In this document: positions 10,971 through 22,828 of the stretch, piece by piece
Layout: the number at the start of each line of letters is the position of its first letter
Position numbering within the stretch: the first letter of the stretch is position 1
NCBI RefSeq assembly: GCF_003573695.1
Contig: NC_039359.1
Location: 135,371,939 to 135,435,938, forward strand
Length of the DNA: 64,000 nucleotides
Reading direction: 5' to 3'
From: Papaver somniferum
Lineage: Eukaryota > Streptophyta > Magnoliopsida > Ranunculales > Papaveraceae
Notes under the pieces: model-generated
What the model saw: only the letters and a program-made list of their open reading frames with translations
What the model was told of the DNA's origin: nothing
Database searches by the model: none
Made by a program: the position numbers and the translations under genes

Positions 10971-11683
10971 AAAATCCTTATCTACAGAATGCAGAGTGCT
11001 TTCCGTCTGAGCATTTTGTGCGATGGCCTTAACTTTGGTACTTGGAGGTTCATGCTACTCCGCTGCGAATGAACATAAATCCCTCATGCTATACCGATTT
11101 AAGGGTTCTGCTGGGGAACATAGCATAGGAAAGTACTCAGTGGGTCTTGTATTGGCGAGGTGCCGAAATTTACAGAGTGTTATGGATAAAAGTATATTGA
11201 GCGGCTCAATAAATATGTCGGTGGAGAGGTTAGTACTCGCAGCACCGCTTCCTTGCAGAGTGACGTCACATCAGATGCAAGGTTTTACGATTTTAACCCT
11301 AAGCTAAAAACCACCATCAACATTCATATAAATAAAATTAATGCAATACGAATTTCTTTTAAGAGTATTTTTTACTACGATTATAAACACAATAAAATTT
11401 ATTATTATTTTTTTACATAAATCAGGTAAGCTTTGTCAATCAAGTAGAATTGAAAAAATAAAATGCTTTTGGTAGGAATTTTTCTACTGATCATGTCTCC
11501 CTCATTTTGTATGCTTATAGGAAGAAACCAGAGTTGGATCAAAATTTTATTTTCCAAGATAAAATTAATAACACTAAAATTTCTTTTATTAAATAAACTA
11601 GATAACAATTACTTACATTTTTTTATTTAGTAAAATGAAAACCAATTAAACTAGATAATCTGCATTGTACTTCTACTCAAAAT
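10971..11683. other. No recognisable feature
   Basis: A 94-codon plus-strand open frame at 11023-11307 (MALTLVLGGSCYSAANEHKS) has no domain I recognise and no splice-like or promoter context. It is probably chance. The rest is AT-rich. Confidence 0.4.
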
Positions 11684-11993
11684 GGGTCTTCTTAACTTGT
11701 ATACCCATATACATGTTAAGGAGTCATTACTCCCTCCCTCATTGGTCACAACTTTTTTCAGGATACAAAATTTACCGTGAGATTCAAAACTCGGTTGATC
11801 CAAATGTGGTAATCATTGATTATTAATTACAATGGGCGATCAATAGAATTAACCTTTTATAAAAACCATGTAAATCTTATTCCAGGATAATTAAAACTCC
11901 AATAAACTTTATCAAATTCCAAGACAAAAGATGAGTTATTAATGACTCTTTAACATGTATATCAGTATATGGGTATACAAGTTAAGAAGACCC
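11684..11993. mobile_element. MITE with about 45-bp terminal inverted repeats
   Basis: The left end GGGTCTTCTTAACTTGTATA (11684) is matched in inverse orientation by the right end at 11993, and the match continues through ACCCATATAC and ATGTTAA.GAGTCATTA. Total 310 bp with no coding capacity. I could not find a clear target-site duplication (left flank ..CTCAAAAT, right flank TGCAACAT..), so the superfamily is undecided. Confidence 0.85.
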
Positions 11994-12098
11994 TGCAACA
12001 TATGTGACCCAAAACTCTCACATAAAGGTGTAATTACTTATTGGGACTCTATAACCTCTAACCCCAAATATGAAAGCAAGACAAGAGATAAGACTTAC

Positions 12099-12221
12099 CA
12101 ATGATTCCCTCGCAATTGGAGAAGTATTAGTCCCCAAAGCGACAAGTTGAAGACCTTCACTAACTTCTATATCATCAATTCGAGAATTGGCACCGCTTTG
12201 AAGATGAATCGAGCGACTCAC
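12099..12221 (-). CDS. Orphan exon-like segment, unidentified
   Basis: A minus-strand stretch of exactly 41 codons, phase 0 at both ends, is bounded by TTCTTTAG/GTGAGTCGC and CATTG/GTAAGT. It reads VSRSIHLQSGANSRIDDIEV followed by SEGLQLVALGTNTSPIARES. It has no stop and protein-like composition. I do not recognise the family and found no partner exon within 1 kb on either side, so it is either one exon of a gene with long introns or a leftover fragment. Confidence 0.4.
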
Positions 12222-13112
12222 CTAAAGAAAAGGAAAACGTTATCACTCTCCAACATCCATATGCCATAACTCTAATTCAGAAATCAAGAATAAAATAGAA
12301 CAACCCAAGTATTAAAGGTTAAAACACAATTTCCTTTTGTCAATCAAATTGGAATATCAATCCTACTTCAAATAGGAAAGGGATTCGATTCGAACAAGAA
12401 AGAGGAATCTAATCGGATAAGAAAAGTTAGTCCACAAATTTTCCAAGTTGAGATAAGGGCGTGATCAAGCCCTATGAAAATACTGGAAGCTAAGAACTTG
12501 TTTGACGTGAAATATGTGCATAATGTTGAGGTCGTATTGGTAGTGTGCAATCCCCATTATGAGAGTCAAGTCTCAAGCCCTATTTTCTGACTTGAGCTTG
12601 ATCTAACACTTTTACATGAACAACACAAATCTCAAAGAACTGAAGCTTCGTCACAAGTTGGTACTAATGATCAAAACCTTGTCTTAAATATGTCAAAATT
12701 TAAGCCTAGGGTTTACCCTTCCTAATTTTGTTTCTGGTTTGCGCCATAGGTTTCTGACTGGGCGGGAGAGAGGGAGGAGTGGATGGTACCCTGAACATGT
12801 ATGAGGTTGATTGCATGCATAAATCATGAATCTGGTTGTTATTTTGGATTTATACAGATGGGGGAAGTTATTTGGATAACTATTAAACCCTAAAGCTACA
12901 TCTACTTTCTGCCTATATATAGAGGCTAAATCTCAAATCAAAAGGTACATAATTTTATTCTTTTCACCACAACACACTTGCATAGAATATCCTCTGACTT
13001 TAGCATCAGAGTGTTTTTGCAGGTACCCCACCTCTTTGCAACAATTCTTTGGAGATTTATCATCAACAAGCTACCTGTCCCTAGTTGTATCAAAACTATC
13101 ACCGATATTTTT
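12222..13112. other. No recognisable feature
   Basis: AT-rich sequence with many stops in all frames; a short tract around 12895-12965 (TATATATAGAGGC) is TATA-like but leads to no gene. Confidence 0.4.
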
Positions 13113-13750
13113 CCACTTACCCACTGCAGTTATTCAGCAGTATAGAATTTTTAGCGACACTGCTGAGAGGTCACCTATCCCGTGACTACCCCTGACCGAG
13201 CATGCTTAGCTGATAACTGAGAAGTTTTTCCACAACTCAGTCAAGTGTACCCATCAGGCCTCGGTATGATATAAACATTCTTTGCCTTATGTGAACCAGT
13301 ATCTGGCGTAACCGCCCAGCATAATCTCCCACACGAGCACAAGCAATATTATATCCCACTTACCCACTACGGTAATCCAGCAGCGTGAGATTTTTTAATA
13401 ACAGTGCTTTTGTCATCCAGCAACAGCTTCCCAATAGGTCACCCATCTCGTGACTACTCCTGGTCGAGCACGCTTAACTTAGAAGTTTTTCTCACAACTA
13501 AATAAAGTATATACTCTTCAGCCTCGGTGTAAGGAAAAAACAAACCATTACCTACATTTTATTTAGCCATTGCAGCTATCCGGAAGTGTGGGGTTTTCAA
13601 CGGGCACCACTGCGGTTATTCAACAACAGCTTCCTTGGAGATCACTCATCTATGGATTACTCCCACCCGAGCACACTTAGTTGAAGAGATTTTTGCTAAA
13701 GATGGAGATAATTGTGTTGAAAATACCTCGGTGTTAGGAAAGGACAAACC
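13113..13750 (-). repeat. Three tandem 5S rDNA-derived repeat units
   Basis: On the minus strand each unit contains sequence like the 3' half of plant 5S rRNA: copy 2 (13498-13421) reads AACTTCTAAGTTAAGCGTGC, then TCG..CAGGAGTAGTCACGAGATGGGTGACCT with GGGAAG, matching the box A, intermediate element and box C promoter region of 5S genes. Copies 1 (13236-13160) and 3 (13700-13624) are more diverged. Each is followed by a shared spacer (CCACTTACCCACTGCAGTTA on the plus strand), giving units of about 243, 197 and 198 bp. The 5' half of 5S is not seen, so these are not functional rRNA genes. 5S-derived sequence is known from Cassandra-type TRIM elements and some SINEs; which applies here is open. 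Confidence 0.75.
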
Positions 13751-14954
13751 ATTACCTATATCCCATTCGGTGAACCCTACCTTCCGAATTGGGGTATTAC
13801 ATTTCCATAGTCTCATATAAACTAGGAACACTCTCAAGCACATATACATGCCTCACTTTTAGTCTCATGAGCATCTCCAAGCTGACTCTGTGATACTTGA
13901 TCTCCTTAAGCTTATCTTAACATTGTATAGGCACGGGAGTCAAGCATACGAAGCCTCTGTCACAAGCCTCGTCGTCAAGTATAGGCTTCGATTATCTCGT
14001 CTTCACCAAGACGCGACTCAGCCTCATTTCCTCTCGTTTCTCACACACTATATTCATGCTATATTGTGCTCTCCACATAAATTATCCTATCCATAACTCA
14101 CAGATTAGAAAATATTTCTATATCTCAGCCAATATTGCAACAGAGAGCATTGTTACCCTACCAACACATCATCACGAAAGCTGACTCAGTCACATAAATA
14201 TGAGGATAAGTATCTTTAGGGTTTTGATATGGCGGTCTGTGACATGTGTGGGAAATATCTAAGTGTATTTATAACCGCTAAAGAGGACACTTGGGTAATA
14301 AGCTTACGGGAATCAAAGGATAGCTCATCTTATCCTTAGTTATTCCTTCCACTACAGAAGGGGTGCTTCTCACGTCGCTCCATTCTTATCCCATCGACTT
14401 AAGATCATGGTTTTGGAGCTATAAATAGACCAATTATCGGTTACATTCTAATTGAAATGACGAGGATACCAAGTACACCACAATCTTTTCGATAGCAACC
14501 TATTACAGGCACCCCTTGTATAATCTTATAAATATAATAAATGTCAAAAGACTATTTCAACAAGACTTATGTACTTGGTATACTTTGTAAGTTCGAGACC
14601 GAACAAATCTATGGGATTGTACCAAGTGTTTCATTAATGTACAACATTATTACTTTAACTTCGTATAGTTGAGACCAAGTAAACTACTCCTAGTTACTCA
14701 GTTTCTTCAATATCCCTCCGCCTACAACCAATCTAGTTTACGCACGTGATCTCAATATAAAGTCCATTATCTCAAGTCGCTTCACCTGTTGTGAAGACTT
14801 CTTCTTCTCAACTCCTTTGGATTGTAATTCAAAACAGTAAATGACTATCATGTTTCAGTAACCAGTCACTTATCAATCTCCTAGATCAAAAGGTTTTAAT
14901 TAGAGATAAATCAAAGGATATTATGTATAATCAATATATACTCATTTATGGTCA
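13751..14954. other. Probable LTR-like remnant with TATA box; otherwise unassigned
   Basis: The stretch 14220-14700 has LTR-like traits: CTATAAATAG at 14419-14428, followed by a transcribed-region-like leader and AATATAATAAATG. No coding sequence, primer-binding site or matching second copy was recognised. Confidence 0.3.
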
Positions 14955-16207
14955 AAAATCAACTAAAAGGAAGATTACTGAAACTAGATGGATTGTCAAT
15001 CTTTACAATAAGTTTGATATCTATCGAAATAAACTTCTTGTTTGGATCCGAGTCAATCAAGTGGGAAGAAGTATCGCAAAGATTATAATACCAAAAAAAA
15101 ATTCTTGTAGTCTGCAATCTTCAAAGTACCTACAAAAACAACTTGATTCCCACCCTTAGGTCGTGTTTGGCATCTTAGATATCCCAACCTAGGTTGAGTT
15201 TTCCCTTAAATAACTGTATATTGTGTTTGTGTGGGTGCTTATTATGTCAAGATAAGAATAGTATATCCTACCTAAATTTTAGGAGGCTAAAAAGGTGTGG
15301 TTTTGGAATTCTATGTAAAACCTGGAATATACCTTAAACCTTTCCTGGGTTTGACGGTTAATTTTCCTGAATTTGATAACTAATTTATTTATTTTAATTT
15401 TTCTTATGCTCAAAGCCATAAAATTATATGGTGTTGTTTATTATTATATTTTTTTTATATAATTAACTTACTTTGTATACAAATCTTGTGACAAACGACA
15501 TACTACATTAACCCACACTGGAAAATAAACACCATTTTAAATAACCATTTCCATGATAATATTGGATAAACCAAGGAATATCCTAACATGGACAACATAT
15601 TCCATATTCCAGCTGCCACACAGACCCTTAATGATCAATCTCATATAGAACGAAGTCTGTTAACTTTGGATGATCACTAGTCATATCTTCATATTTTGAA
15701 TCAATAAATAGATCCATAATAGTCAATCCTCGAACAAACTCGGAGCGCCTTATATAAGAAGAGAAAAAACACAAAATAAACGAGTTAGATTCATGAACGA
15801 TAACTATACCATTAGTCTATCAAACAATAATTAAAAACTAAAATAAAAATAAGATTTAGTTTCCTGCCAACGGTGCTACTAAAAGCTTCTTGATCCCAAA
15901 GAAGACTTTAAACGAAGGCCACACAAGAGATTTCACCTAATTAGATTACTCTCCTCTACCAGAGAGTATGTTAAATGCTAAGAGTGGGCTTCCCACACAA
16001 ACAATTAGGCTGTTGTAATGGGATAATACAAGCTTCACTATTTATAGTTTAAAGACCAAGGCTTGTTTGGACAACAAGGAATTACCAAATTCGATAATCC
16101 TAAAGATATGCAATAATAATATATTTTCGGTTTTGAAGAATTCCAACTGTAATCCAAATGTTGTACCGAAATATCTCAGGGATGATAACTTATATTAGCT
16201 AGCATAG
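14955..16207 (-). repeat. Copia (SIRE-like) LTR and leader, reverse orientation
   Basis: Read on the minus strand, this region matches the plus-strand copy at about 17205-17865: GCTAGCTAATATAAGTTATC, AGGAGAGTAATCTAATTAGG, TTCTTTGGGATCAAGAAG, GATTCCCAC/TAATGATC and CTTGATTGACT..GATC. It keeps a TATA box (CTATAAATAGTGAAG, about 16047-16033) that the plus-strand partner has lost. It is interrupted by a 469-bp MITE (15159-15627). No open reading frame of note. Confidence 0.75.
15159..15627. mobile_element. Tourist-like (PIF/Harbinger) MITE
   Basis: Ends: left GGTCGTGTTTGGCA, right (inverse) GGGTCTGTGTGGCA, resembling Tourist termini. The 3-bp target-site duplication TTA is at 15156-15158 and 15628-15630. 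The paralogous inverted copy near 17620-17640 reads GATTCCCACTAATGATC with no insertion, giving an empty-site comparison. Confidence 0.85.
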
Positions 16208-17865
16208 TGTTAGAGCATTGCTCTGCTGATCCCACAAAGCGTTGATATGTCAAGTTTGATTGTCATATGTTAGTTCCAAAACTCGAAGCTGCTTGATTTG
16301 ATTACTAGAGCCAACTTCTTCAGGTTAGACTAGAAACATAAAAATATGAGACTTTGTCTTGTTACTTTGAAGAAACTAAAGATGTATCGGTATCAACGAA
16401 CACACCATCCTTCCATTTGAGGTTAGTAATACTGACTTGAGTTGTTCCATTTTTATCTACGTTTCTTTCAAGCCAGTTTATATTGAAAACATGTCATACA
16501 AAGTTTGTTTACTTGTCTGTAGTATCGGTGACTTGATCATTTTGTGATGATCTACGTGTCTAGGAATGATATACTAGTTCTTTCATACAACTTTGGTATA
16601 TGGAGTTTCAAAGTATAGTTTATCTATTTGGACTTCGTAGAATTGACATAACACTATATGGTAATTCTTTATTATTTAGTGTGTTAAACTTTCAGATTGA
16701 TTTGATACCTCGTAAACTATATATGTTTAATTAAATGGTTTAAGGAAGAAGACTTGAGAAACTTGTTTCGTAGTTGTAAACGAGTCAAAGGATCTATTCT
16801 AGGACCGATCCCTTAAACAAAGTTTTTTGCTAGGAATGATCCTAAGGATATCTAGTAGTACCGATACCTTACCAAGGATCTCTACTAAGAACAATCCTAT
16901 GGATCTCTAGTAGGACTGCGCCTTAATTAACCAAAATAATAATTTCGGTTTGTATATTACTTTAGGGTTTATGTAGCTATTGAAACTATAGTTTGGTTGA
17001 AAAGGAAAGTCACAAGGTATCAACATAGTATCTTGAATTGTGGTAAACACTTATTATCTAATGTTCAAGTATTTTCCTTGATACTCAAGGCGAGATCCCA
17101 AAACTGAAATATTCTGGTATCTTTAAGATATTCAAATTTATATGCTTTCCATATCACGTAGGATAGCATATCTCTTGTTGCTATATTAGTAAAGTATATG
17201 TTGTATGCTAACTAATATTAGTTGTCATCCATGTGAGATTTCAGTATGTAACTTGTATAACAATTGGAATTTTTCCACGACACACTGATAAAGGAGAGTA
17301 TCCTAATTAGGTGATATCTCTTGCGTGGCCTTTGTTTAAATTCTTCTTTGGGATCAAGAAGATTTTAGTAGTACCTTGGATGGAAAATTAAGTGGTATTA
17401 TTATTTTAGTTTTCGATTATTGATTTGATGAACTAACAATAAATTTGAACCTTGATAGATCTAGCTTGTTTATTTGTGGTCCTTGTCTTCTGATATAAAG
17501 ACACTCGAATTAGTTCAAGGATTGACGATTTCATGTTTATTTTATTGATTCAAGATCTGAAGATAGGACTAGTGATCATCCGCAGTTAACAGACTCCATT
17601 CCGTGTAAGATCGATCATTAGTGGGAATCAAATTTTTTGTGAAGGTACTTTGAACATTGAAGATGACTAGAAGACTTTCTTTTTGGTATTCAGATTTTTG
17701 TGATACTTTTTGAACACTTGATTGACTAGGATCTAACAAGATGTTTATTTCAGCAGACATCAGACAAATCGACAATTTATCAAGTTGTCTCTATTTTGAG
17801 AACTGTTTTGATAGTTTGTTAACTAAGATTGGTTATTTTAGTAATCTTTGTCTTAGTTGATTACC
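16208..17865 (+). repeat. Copia (SIRE-like) LTR with downstream leader
   Basis: Starts TGTTAGAGCATTGCTCTGC and continues through AAGCGTTGATATGTCAAG, TACTAGAGCCAACTTC and repeated GGACCGATCC/GGATCTCTAGTAG motifs. Related copies start at 23838 and 40796. The part from about 17205 is mirrored by the reverse copy at 14955-16207. No gag or pol follows, so this is a solo or decayed LTR. The inner border of the LTR cannot be fixed without a partner. Confidence 0.7.
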
Positions 17866-18382
17866 ATCCCGGCCTGATAGAACTGGGCCCAACAGCTGCC
17901 CCGTTGTACACCCGGAATTTGACTGAATGCCAAATAGGAAATAAACACTTGAAAATACGCAAGGTCGAAAACAACAAACAAGTTATTTTACGTTTTTGTT
18001 TAATATAGGTTATGTATATTTTAAAATTTTGATGTTTATTTAAATGAGCTTGGATGAGAGTCCATGTCACTATTTTTAAGGAATTCAACTTTTACAAGTG
18101 TTATTAAAAATTTTATGGGTCATGCTAATGATTTTTTTTTTTTAGTTTTATCCCCATATGAGATAAATTATCCAAACATTGTTGAAGATGATCTTATAAC
18201 TTAAGAAATCTTTGTGCACTATGCTAACTATTTTTTTTTTATTTTTATCTCTACCTAAATTACAATACAAACACTATTAGAAACGCTCTAAGTAAAGGCG
18301 TAAAATGTGCCAGCACAACACATCACGACAAGTGAAGGAGCGTGCATACCTGTTGTGTATCGAGTTGTGATGTGTGAGCTAT
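17866..18382. other. AT-rich DNA, no recognisable feature
   Basis: Long T runs (18131-18144, 18231-18242) and no coding sequence. From about 18290 a stretch with repeated GTTGTG/CACAAC words precedes the direct repeat at 18383. Confidence 0.4.
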
Positions 18383-18735
18383 TAAGGTGCATTATAACGT
18401 GTTGCACTTTTTTAGTTGAAATCTTAGCACAACTAAATACAGAACACAATACATGAATTACCATGTTGTGATGTTCCCGCAAACCTAAATTACAGTATAT
18501 TTGTCCATAATAATATCATCACCAGAAATACTGAAAACATAATGAAAGATTTATATATTAAAAAATAACATATACAAGCCAGCGTATTTGTGATTATTCA
18601 GTCAAAAACTTGGCGCCACAGACCACGTGATACAATACGAAAATAGTCGTGTTGTGTTCGCGTCAGTAAACCTAAATTATAAAATTTGTATTCAAAAAAT
18701 ATTATTACCCATGACAAAAAACTTGATTCTTTTGA
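18383..18735. repeat. Direct repeat R1 flanking the invertase pseudogene
   Basis: Matches 22829-23178 in the same orientation: TAAGGTG.ATT..ACTGTGTTG, AGCACAACTAAA, ACACAATACATGAATTAC, GCAAACCTAAATTACA, TTATATATTAAAAAA.AACAT and TTCAGTCAAAAACTTGG are shared. Substitutions and small indels separate the copies. Confidence 0.85.
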
Positions 18736-18977
18736 GCAGGAAAAGGCTATGCCCAAACTCGCAACTCAATAAATGATCAAAAACGAATGATATAACAAGT
18801 GTCAAAATTGTGCAAATGAAATTCATTACTTTGATCTGGGTTTAAACCTCCTAGTTGGTATGACTGAGTATACTGCACTTTTAGGTGATTTTCGATTAAT
18901 GCTATAGTGAACTCAAAAAGTCGTGCCCGTACATATTTCCAAATAATAGTATATGTGCAATTTATACTTTTAAGAAT

Positions 18978-19592
18978 GGAATTTTGATAAAGTACCCATG
19001 TTTTGAAATACGCTAGATTAAAGTATCCTCGTTTTTTTGAACTTTTCAAAAGTTCCCCTTTTTTTACCGTTTTTTCTTCCGAATAAAGGTTTTCATCCGG
19101 TTGAGTGCTAGGTAGCAGTTATCTCACCCATTAAAAGTCATATTTACCCCTGAACCACATCTCATTGGTGAGGAGGGTAAATGATTCGACGATCCTGAAA
19201 CTAATGTAATGATCCATTGCAGCCTCGACGAACCTGAAATAGGTGTAACGATTATGAACTAGGCTCGACGAACCTTTAAAGTGCTGTAGAAGGTCGATTC
19301 TCCACCAACCAAAAACCCCAAGACACTTGCAAATGATGAACTTTTTTTAAGTAATGATTTAACGAATCTGAAAACAGTGAAACGATCCTGAACCGATCTC
19401 GACAAAACCTTAAAAATAAGGTCAAAGGTAAACGAGGAAACATGTGAAGGGTAAGTAGAGTTTAGAAAAGTAAAATAGTGTTGATTGACTTAGACGAAAA
19501 ATTAATTGTGAGGGTTCTTTTGAGAATGTTTAAAAAACGGGGATAATTTATTAAGTCGGACTTTCAAACTGGGGTACTTTATCAAAATTTCC
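18978..19592. mobile_element. 615-bp element with about 70-bp terminal inverted repeats
   Basis: Left end GGAATTTTGATAAAGTACCC (18978); the right end at 19592 reads inversely GGAAATTTTGATAAAGTACC. The similarity continues inwards through CCTCGTTTTTTTGAACTTTT versus CCCCGTTTTTTAAACATTCT and CAAAAG..CCCC. The interior holds repeated AACGAT/GACGAACCT words and no gene. Long TIRs and size suit a Mutator-like MITE, but I could not find a target-site duplication. Confidence 0.75.
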
Positions 19593-19602
19593 AAATAAAA
19601 TA

Positions 19603-19820
19603 CTCCCTCCGTCCCACTATTAATCGATCTATTTATTTTTAGATTTTGTCCCATTAATAGTTGATTTTATATTATTTGATACTCATGTTTATATTCATTA
19701 CGTAGGTGTTTTAAAATGCTTTTCAATGATATAAAATTTACGAATATCCGTGGTATAATTTGAGAGACAAATCATTTTTAAATTGTACTACTAGGTCAAT
19801 TAATAATGCAAGGGAGGGAG
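19603..19820. mobile_element. Stowaway-type (Tc1/mariner) MITE
   Basis: Ends CTCCCTCCGTCCCACTATTA and, inversely, CTCCCTCCCTTGCATTATTA; TA target-site duplication at 19601-19602 and 19821-19822. The interior words GTAGGTGTTTTAAAATGCTT and ATTTGAGAGACAAATCATTT recur, inverted, in the larger Stowaway at 60584-60952. Confidence 0.95.
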
Positions 19821-20414
19821 TAAATATGAATTGATAGATTAACCTCCCCCACCTACAGCAGGGAACGCAACTGACATCCCAACCTATCATCAAATGGCAT
19901 GTGATGCAAGGGACACTTGCGAAATATAAATCGTTAATAGTTTCTATTTTTAATTTTTCTCTTCAGATAGAAGTATTTGTTTTTAATTTTTAACATTCTA
20001 TAACATTTTACATGTTACCTTTCATTTTTCTATCTTATTTTTGAGTTTTTTTAACTGAGTTGTGATTATGTTCCCAAAAGGACCTGTTCATTATGAAAAA
20101 AAAGTTGATCCCCAAGATTATCTCTCTCTGTAACTTTTTCCTTTGGCAGTGCAAATGCTAGTACAACTTAGTGCTACTGTACTTCAGTTTTCATTACTGG
20201 AACTCCTGCTGAGATGTTGGATAATTCTTTCAAAACCTATGTGGGTACAATTGAGCTATGTGTTGGTTTATTTTCTTTTTGTGTGTGTTAGACCTTTTTT
20301 TATTTTATGTTCAATTAACATCATATAAGATAACTGAATATACGTTTTTTTTTCTTGCTTTTTTTTTTATTTTTTTTCTATGGCACTTAAATATTGCATC
20401 AAACCATTAAACAG

Positions 20415-22627
20415 ATCCAAATAATATGTTATTAAATTCTTTATCATGTATTAGATTTAGACATTTATTTTATTTATAATTTGGTTTTTTAATTATATAA
20501 CAGGCCTGATATACTATAAAGGCGTTTATCGTCTTTTTTACCAGTACAACCCTAAAATCGTTGTTTGAGGGAATATTATATGGGTACACTCAGTATCCAC
20601 TGATTTGATAAATTGGTTTCCCTTTGAACATGCATTGGCTCCTTCCAGACAATTTGATATAAATGGATATTGGTCAGGTTCTGCTACTATACTTCTTGGA
20701 AACAAACCTATTATACTCCACACTGACATCGATCCAGACGAGAGACAAGTACTAATGTTGCAGTGCCAAAACATTTGTTTGATCCATTATTAAGAAAATG
20801 GGTGAAGCTCGAATACAACCCAACAATTATACCAACCATTGGTGTAAATGCGAGTGCATTTCGAGATCCCACGACCGCATGGTGGAGTAATGATGGGTAC
20901 TGCAGATTAGTAGTTGGTAACAAGAGAGATAAGAGTGGAACCGTTGTGTTCTATAAAATTAAGGATTTTATCCATTGGACTAAAGCTAAACAATTGTTAC
21001 ATTCTTCTGCTACTACAGGTATGTGATAAAAAATATTTTTTTTAATCTTGTATCACCAAATGGGAAACAAGGATTAGACACATAATTTGTCGGTGATGGT
21101 ATTAAACATGTGTTGAAAGTGAGCCTTGATGTTACAATGTTTGGATATTACACTCTTGGTCAACATTTTACTGGCGAAGAACGATATGTACCAGACAACA
21201 CTTCAGTTGATGATAGTCGTACAAGTTTAAGGTATGATTATAGAAATTTCTATGCATCTAACTCATTTTCCGATCCGTCGAAAAATAGAAGAATTTTTTG
21301 GGGATGGGATAACGAATACGGTCGAACTCCAGATGATCAAATTGCTAAAGGCTAGGCTGGGGTTCAGGTAATTATCCTTTTCATAACGTCAAATATGTGG
21401 TTTGGAGATTTCAGTTTCCATTTATCTTTTTAAGTAATTTTTGTTCTCATCTTTAGACAATTATGGGGACTGGGTGACTTGTTAAAAATGAAAAATAATT
21501 CTTACAGTCGCCTATTGATGAAGTTAATCATTTACGAAGCGGTCAAGTGGAGATGACCAAAATACCTCTTAAACAGGGAAGCCGCATTGAGATTGAAGGA
21601 ATTATGCCTGCTAAAGTATGTTGTTTATAAAATTAAAATATGATATCATAAACATTTTGCCCAGATTTAAATTATGATGTATTCAATTATTTGAGTTAAT
21701 GTGCATTTACAGGCTGATGTTGAAGTTACATTTAATATACCGAGTTTGGAACATGTTTAATGCTGGAAGACTTTGCGGTGAAAATGATATTAGCGTCTTG
21801 GATGGCAGTGGACTTTTTGCTAACACTAGCGTCAAGTGACTTACAAGAATGCAATTTTCTTAGGAAAAAAAAAGAAAAGAAAATAGTAAACGGTGATAAA
21901 CATAAACACACATACTACAGAACCCTCAAAATCAAATTTAGGGGTTTACCTTGGCTTTAACCAAATGCTTAGTCTCTTTCCGACTACCACAACTTTTGGG
22001 GGAAAAAAGGAGTATAAGATCTCTAGCTTTCTCCATTCTTTCTATAATCCAATTGTTCATGTTTCTAGAAAGCAGAATCTTTATCTCCTTTAAAAACGAC
22101 TCAGAAATCAATGAAAATCTCAGATGTCAAAACCCATTTTAGAAAATTGATTTTTTTCCTCTGCTAAATATTCTGAGTAAAATTGGGTAACAGAAGGAAA
22201 TAAATTAATGAAGAAGGGAGAATATATCAAAACCCATTTTACATCAAGTTATTGCTGGTATTTTTTAACACACGATAAGATGTAGAAACCCTCTTATGAA
22301 TGCTTCATAGATGATAATATGTAGAAACCCTCTTATTTGGTATGACTTTTATTCATTATATATTTTAGTTGTTAACTATATTTGTGTTTCAAATAATAAT
22401 ATATTTTAGTTATACACTTTTTTTCCTAACGCATATGATGTTCGGTAGCAGATCGATAATTCACTTATAGAGAGATTTGGTGTTGGCGGAAAAACATGCA
22501 TCTTATCAAGGGTTTATCCAACATTGGTTATTTGGAATAATGCTCTTTTATATGTTTTCAACAACGAGACTGAAGCAACAAATATTGGGAAGTTGAAAGC
22601 ATGGACAATGAATAGTCTGATAATCAA
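20415..22627 (+). pseudogene. Cell-wall invertase (GH32 beta-fructofuranosidase) pseudogene
   Basis: Exon remnants: mini-exon ATCCAAATA (20415-20423, the 9-bp DPN exon of plant invertases); 20504-21018 ([57 protein letters not shown]); about 21045-21367 ([38 protein letters not shown]); 21457-21615 (SGQVEMTKIPLKQGSRIE); 21713-21845 (LLTLASSDLQE); 22448-22627 ([20 protein letters not shown]). Acid invertases split apoplastic sucrose. Lesions: Trp to TGA at 20566-20568; one-base deletion near 20750; the WECPDF segment with the acid/base Glu absent between 21018 and 21045; Trp to TAG at 21353-21355; frameshift near 21820; first exon with signal peptide not found. Certainly non-functional. Confidence 0.95.
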
Positions 22628-22828
22628 TTAAAAAATTAGTCCTCTAATTTTGTAGTTTAGTTATTTTCACTGAGTAATGATAGAATCTCTTTTTAGGAGA
22701 ATATATCAATCATGTTAAATGATGATTCCTTGTCAAAATTGTCCATGTGAGTAGTACATACAGATGTTATATGTAAAGTCGATTTGAATGAACTGGAATA
22801 TTTTATTCTATATTAATCTGTTATTCGT

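Noticed and set aside
13160..13700. Functional 5S rRNA genes
   Set aside because: Only the promoter-bearing 3' half is recognisable, with many substitutions, and no T-run terminator sits where Pol III would stop.
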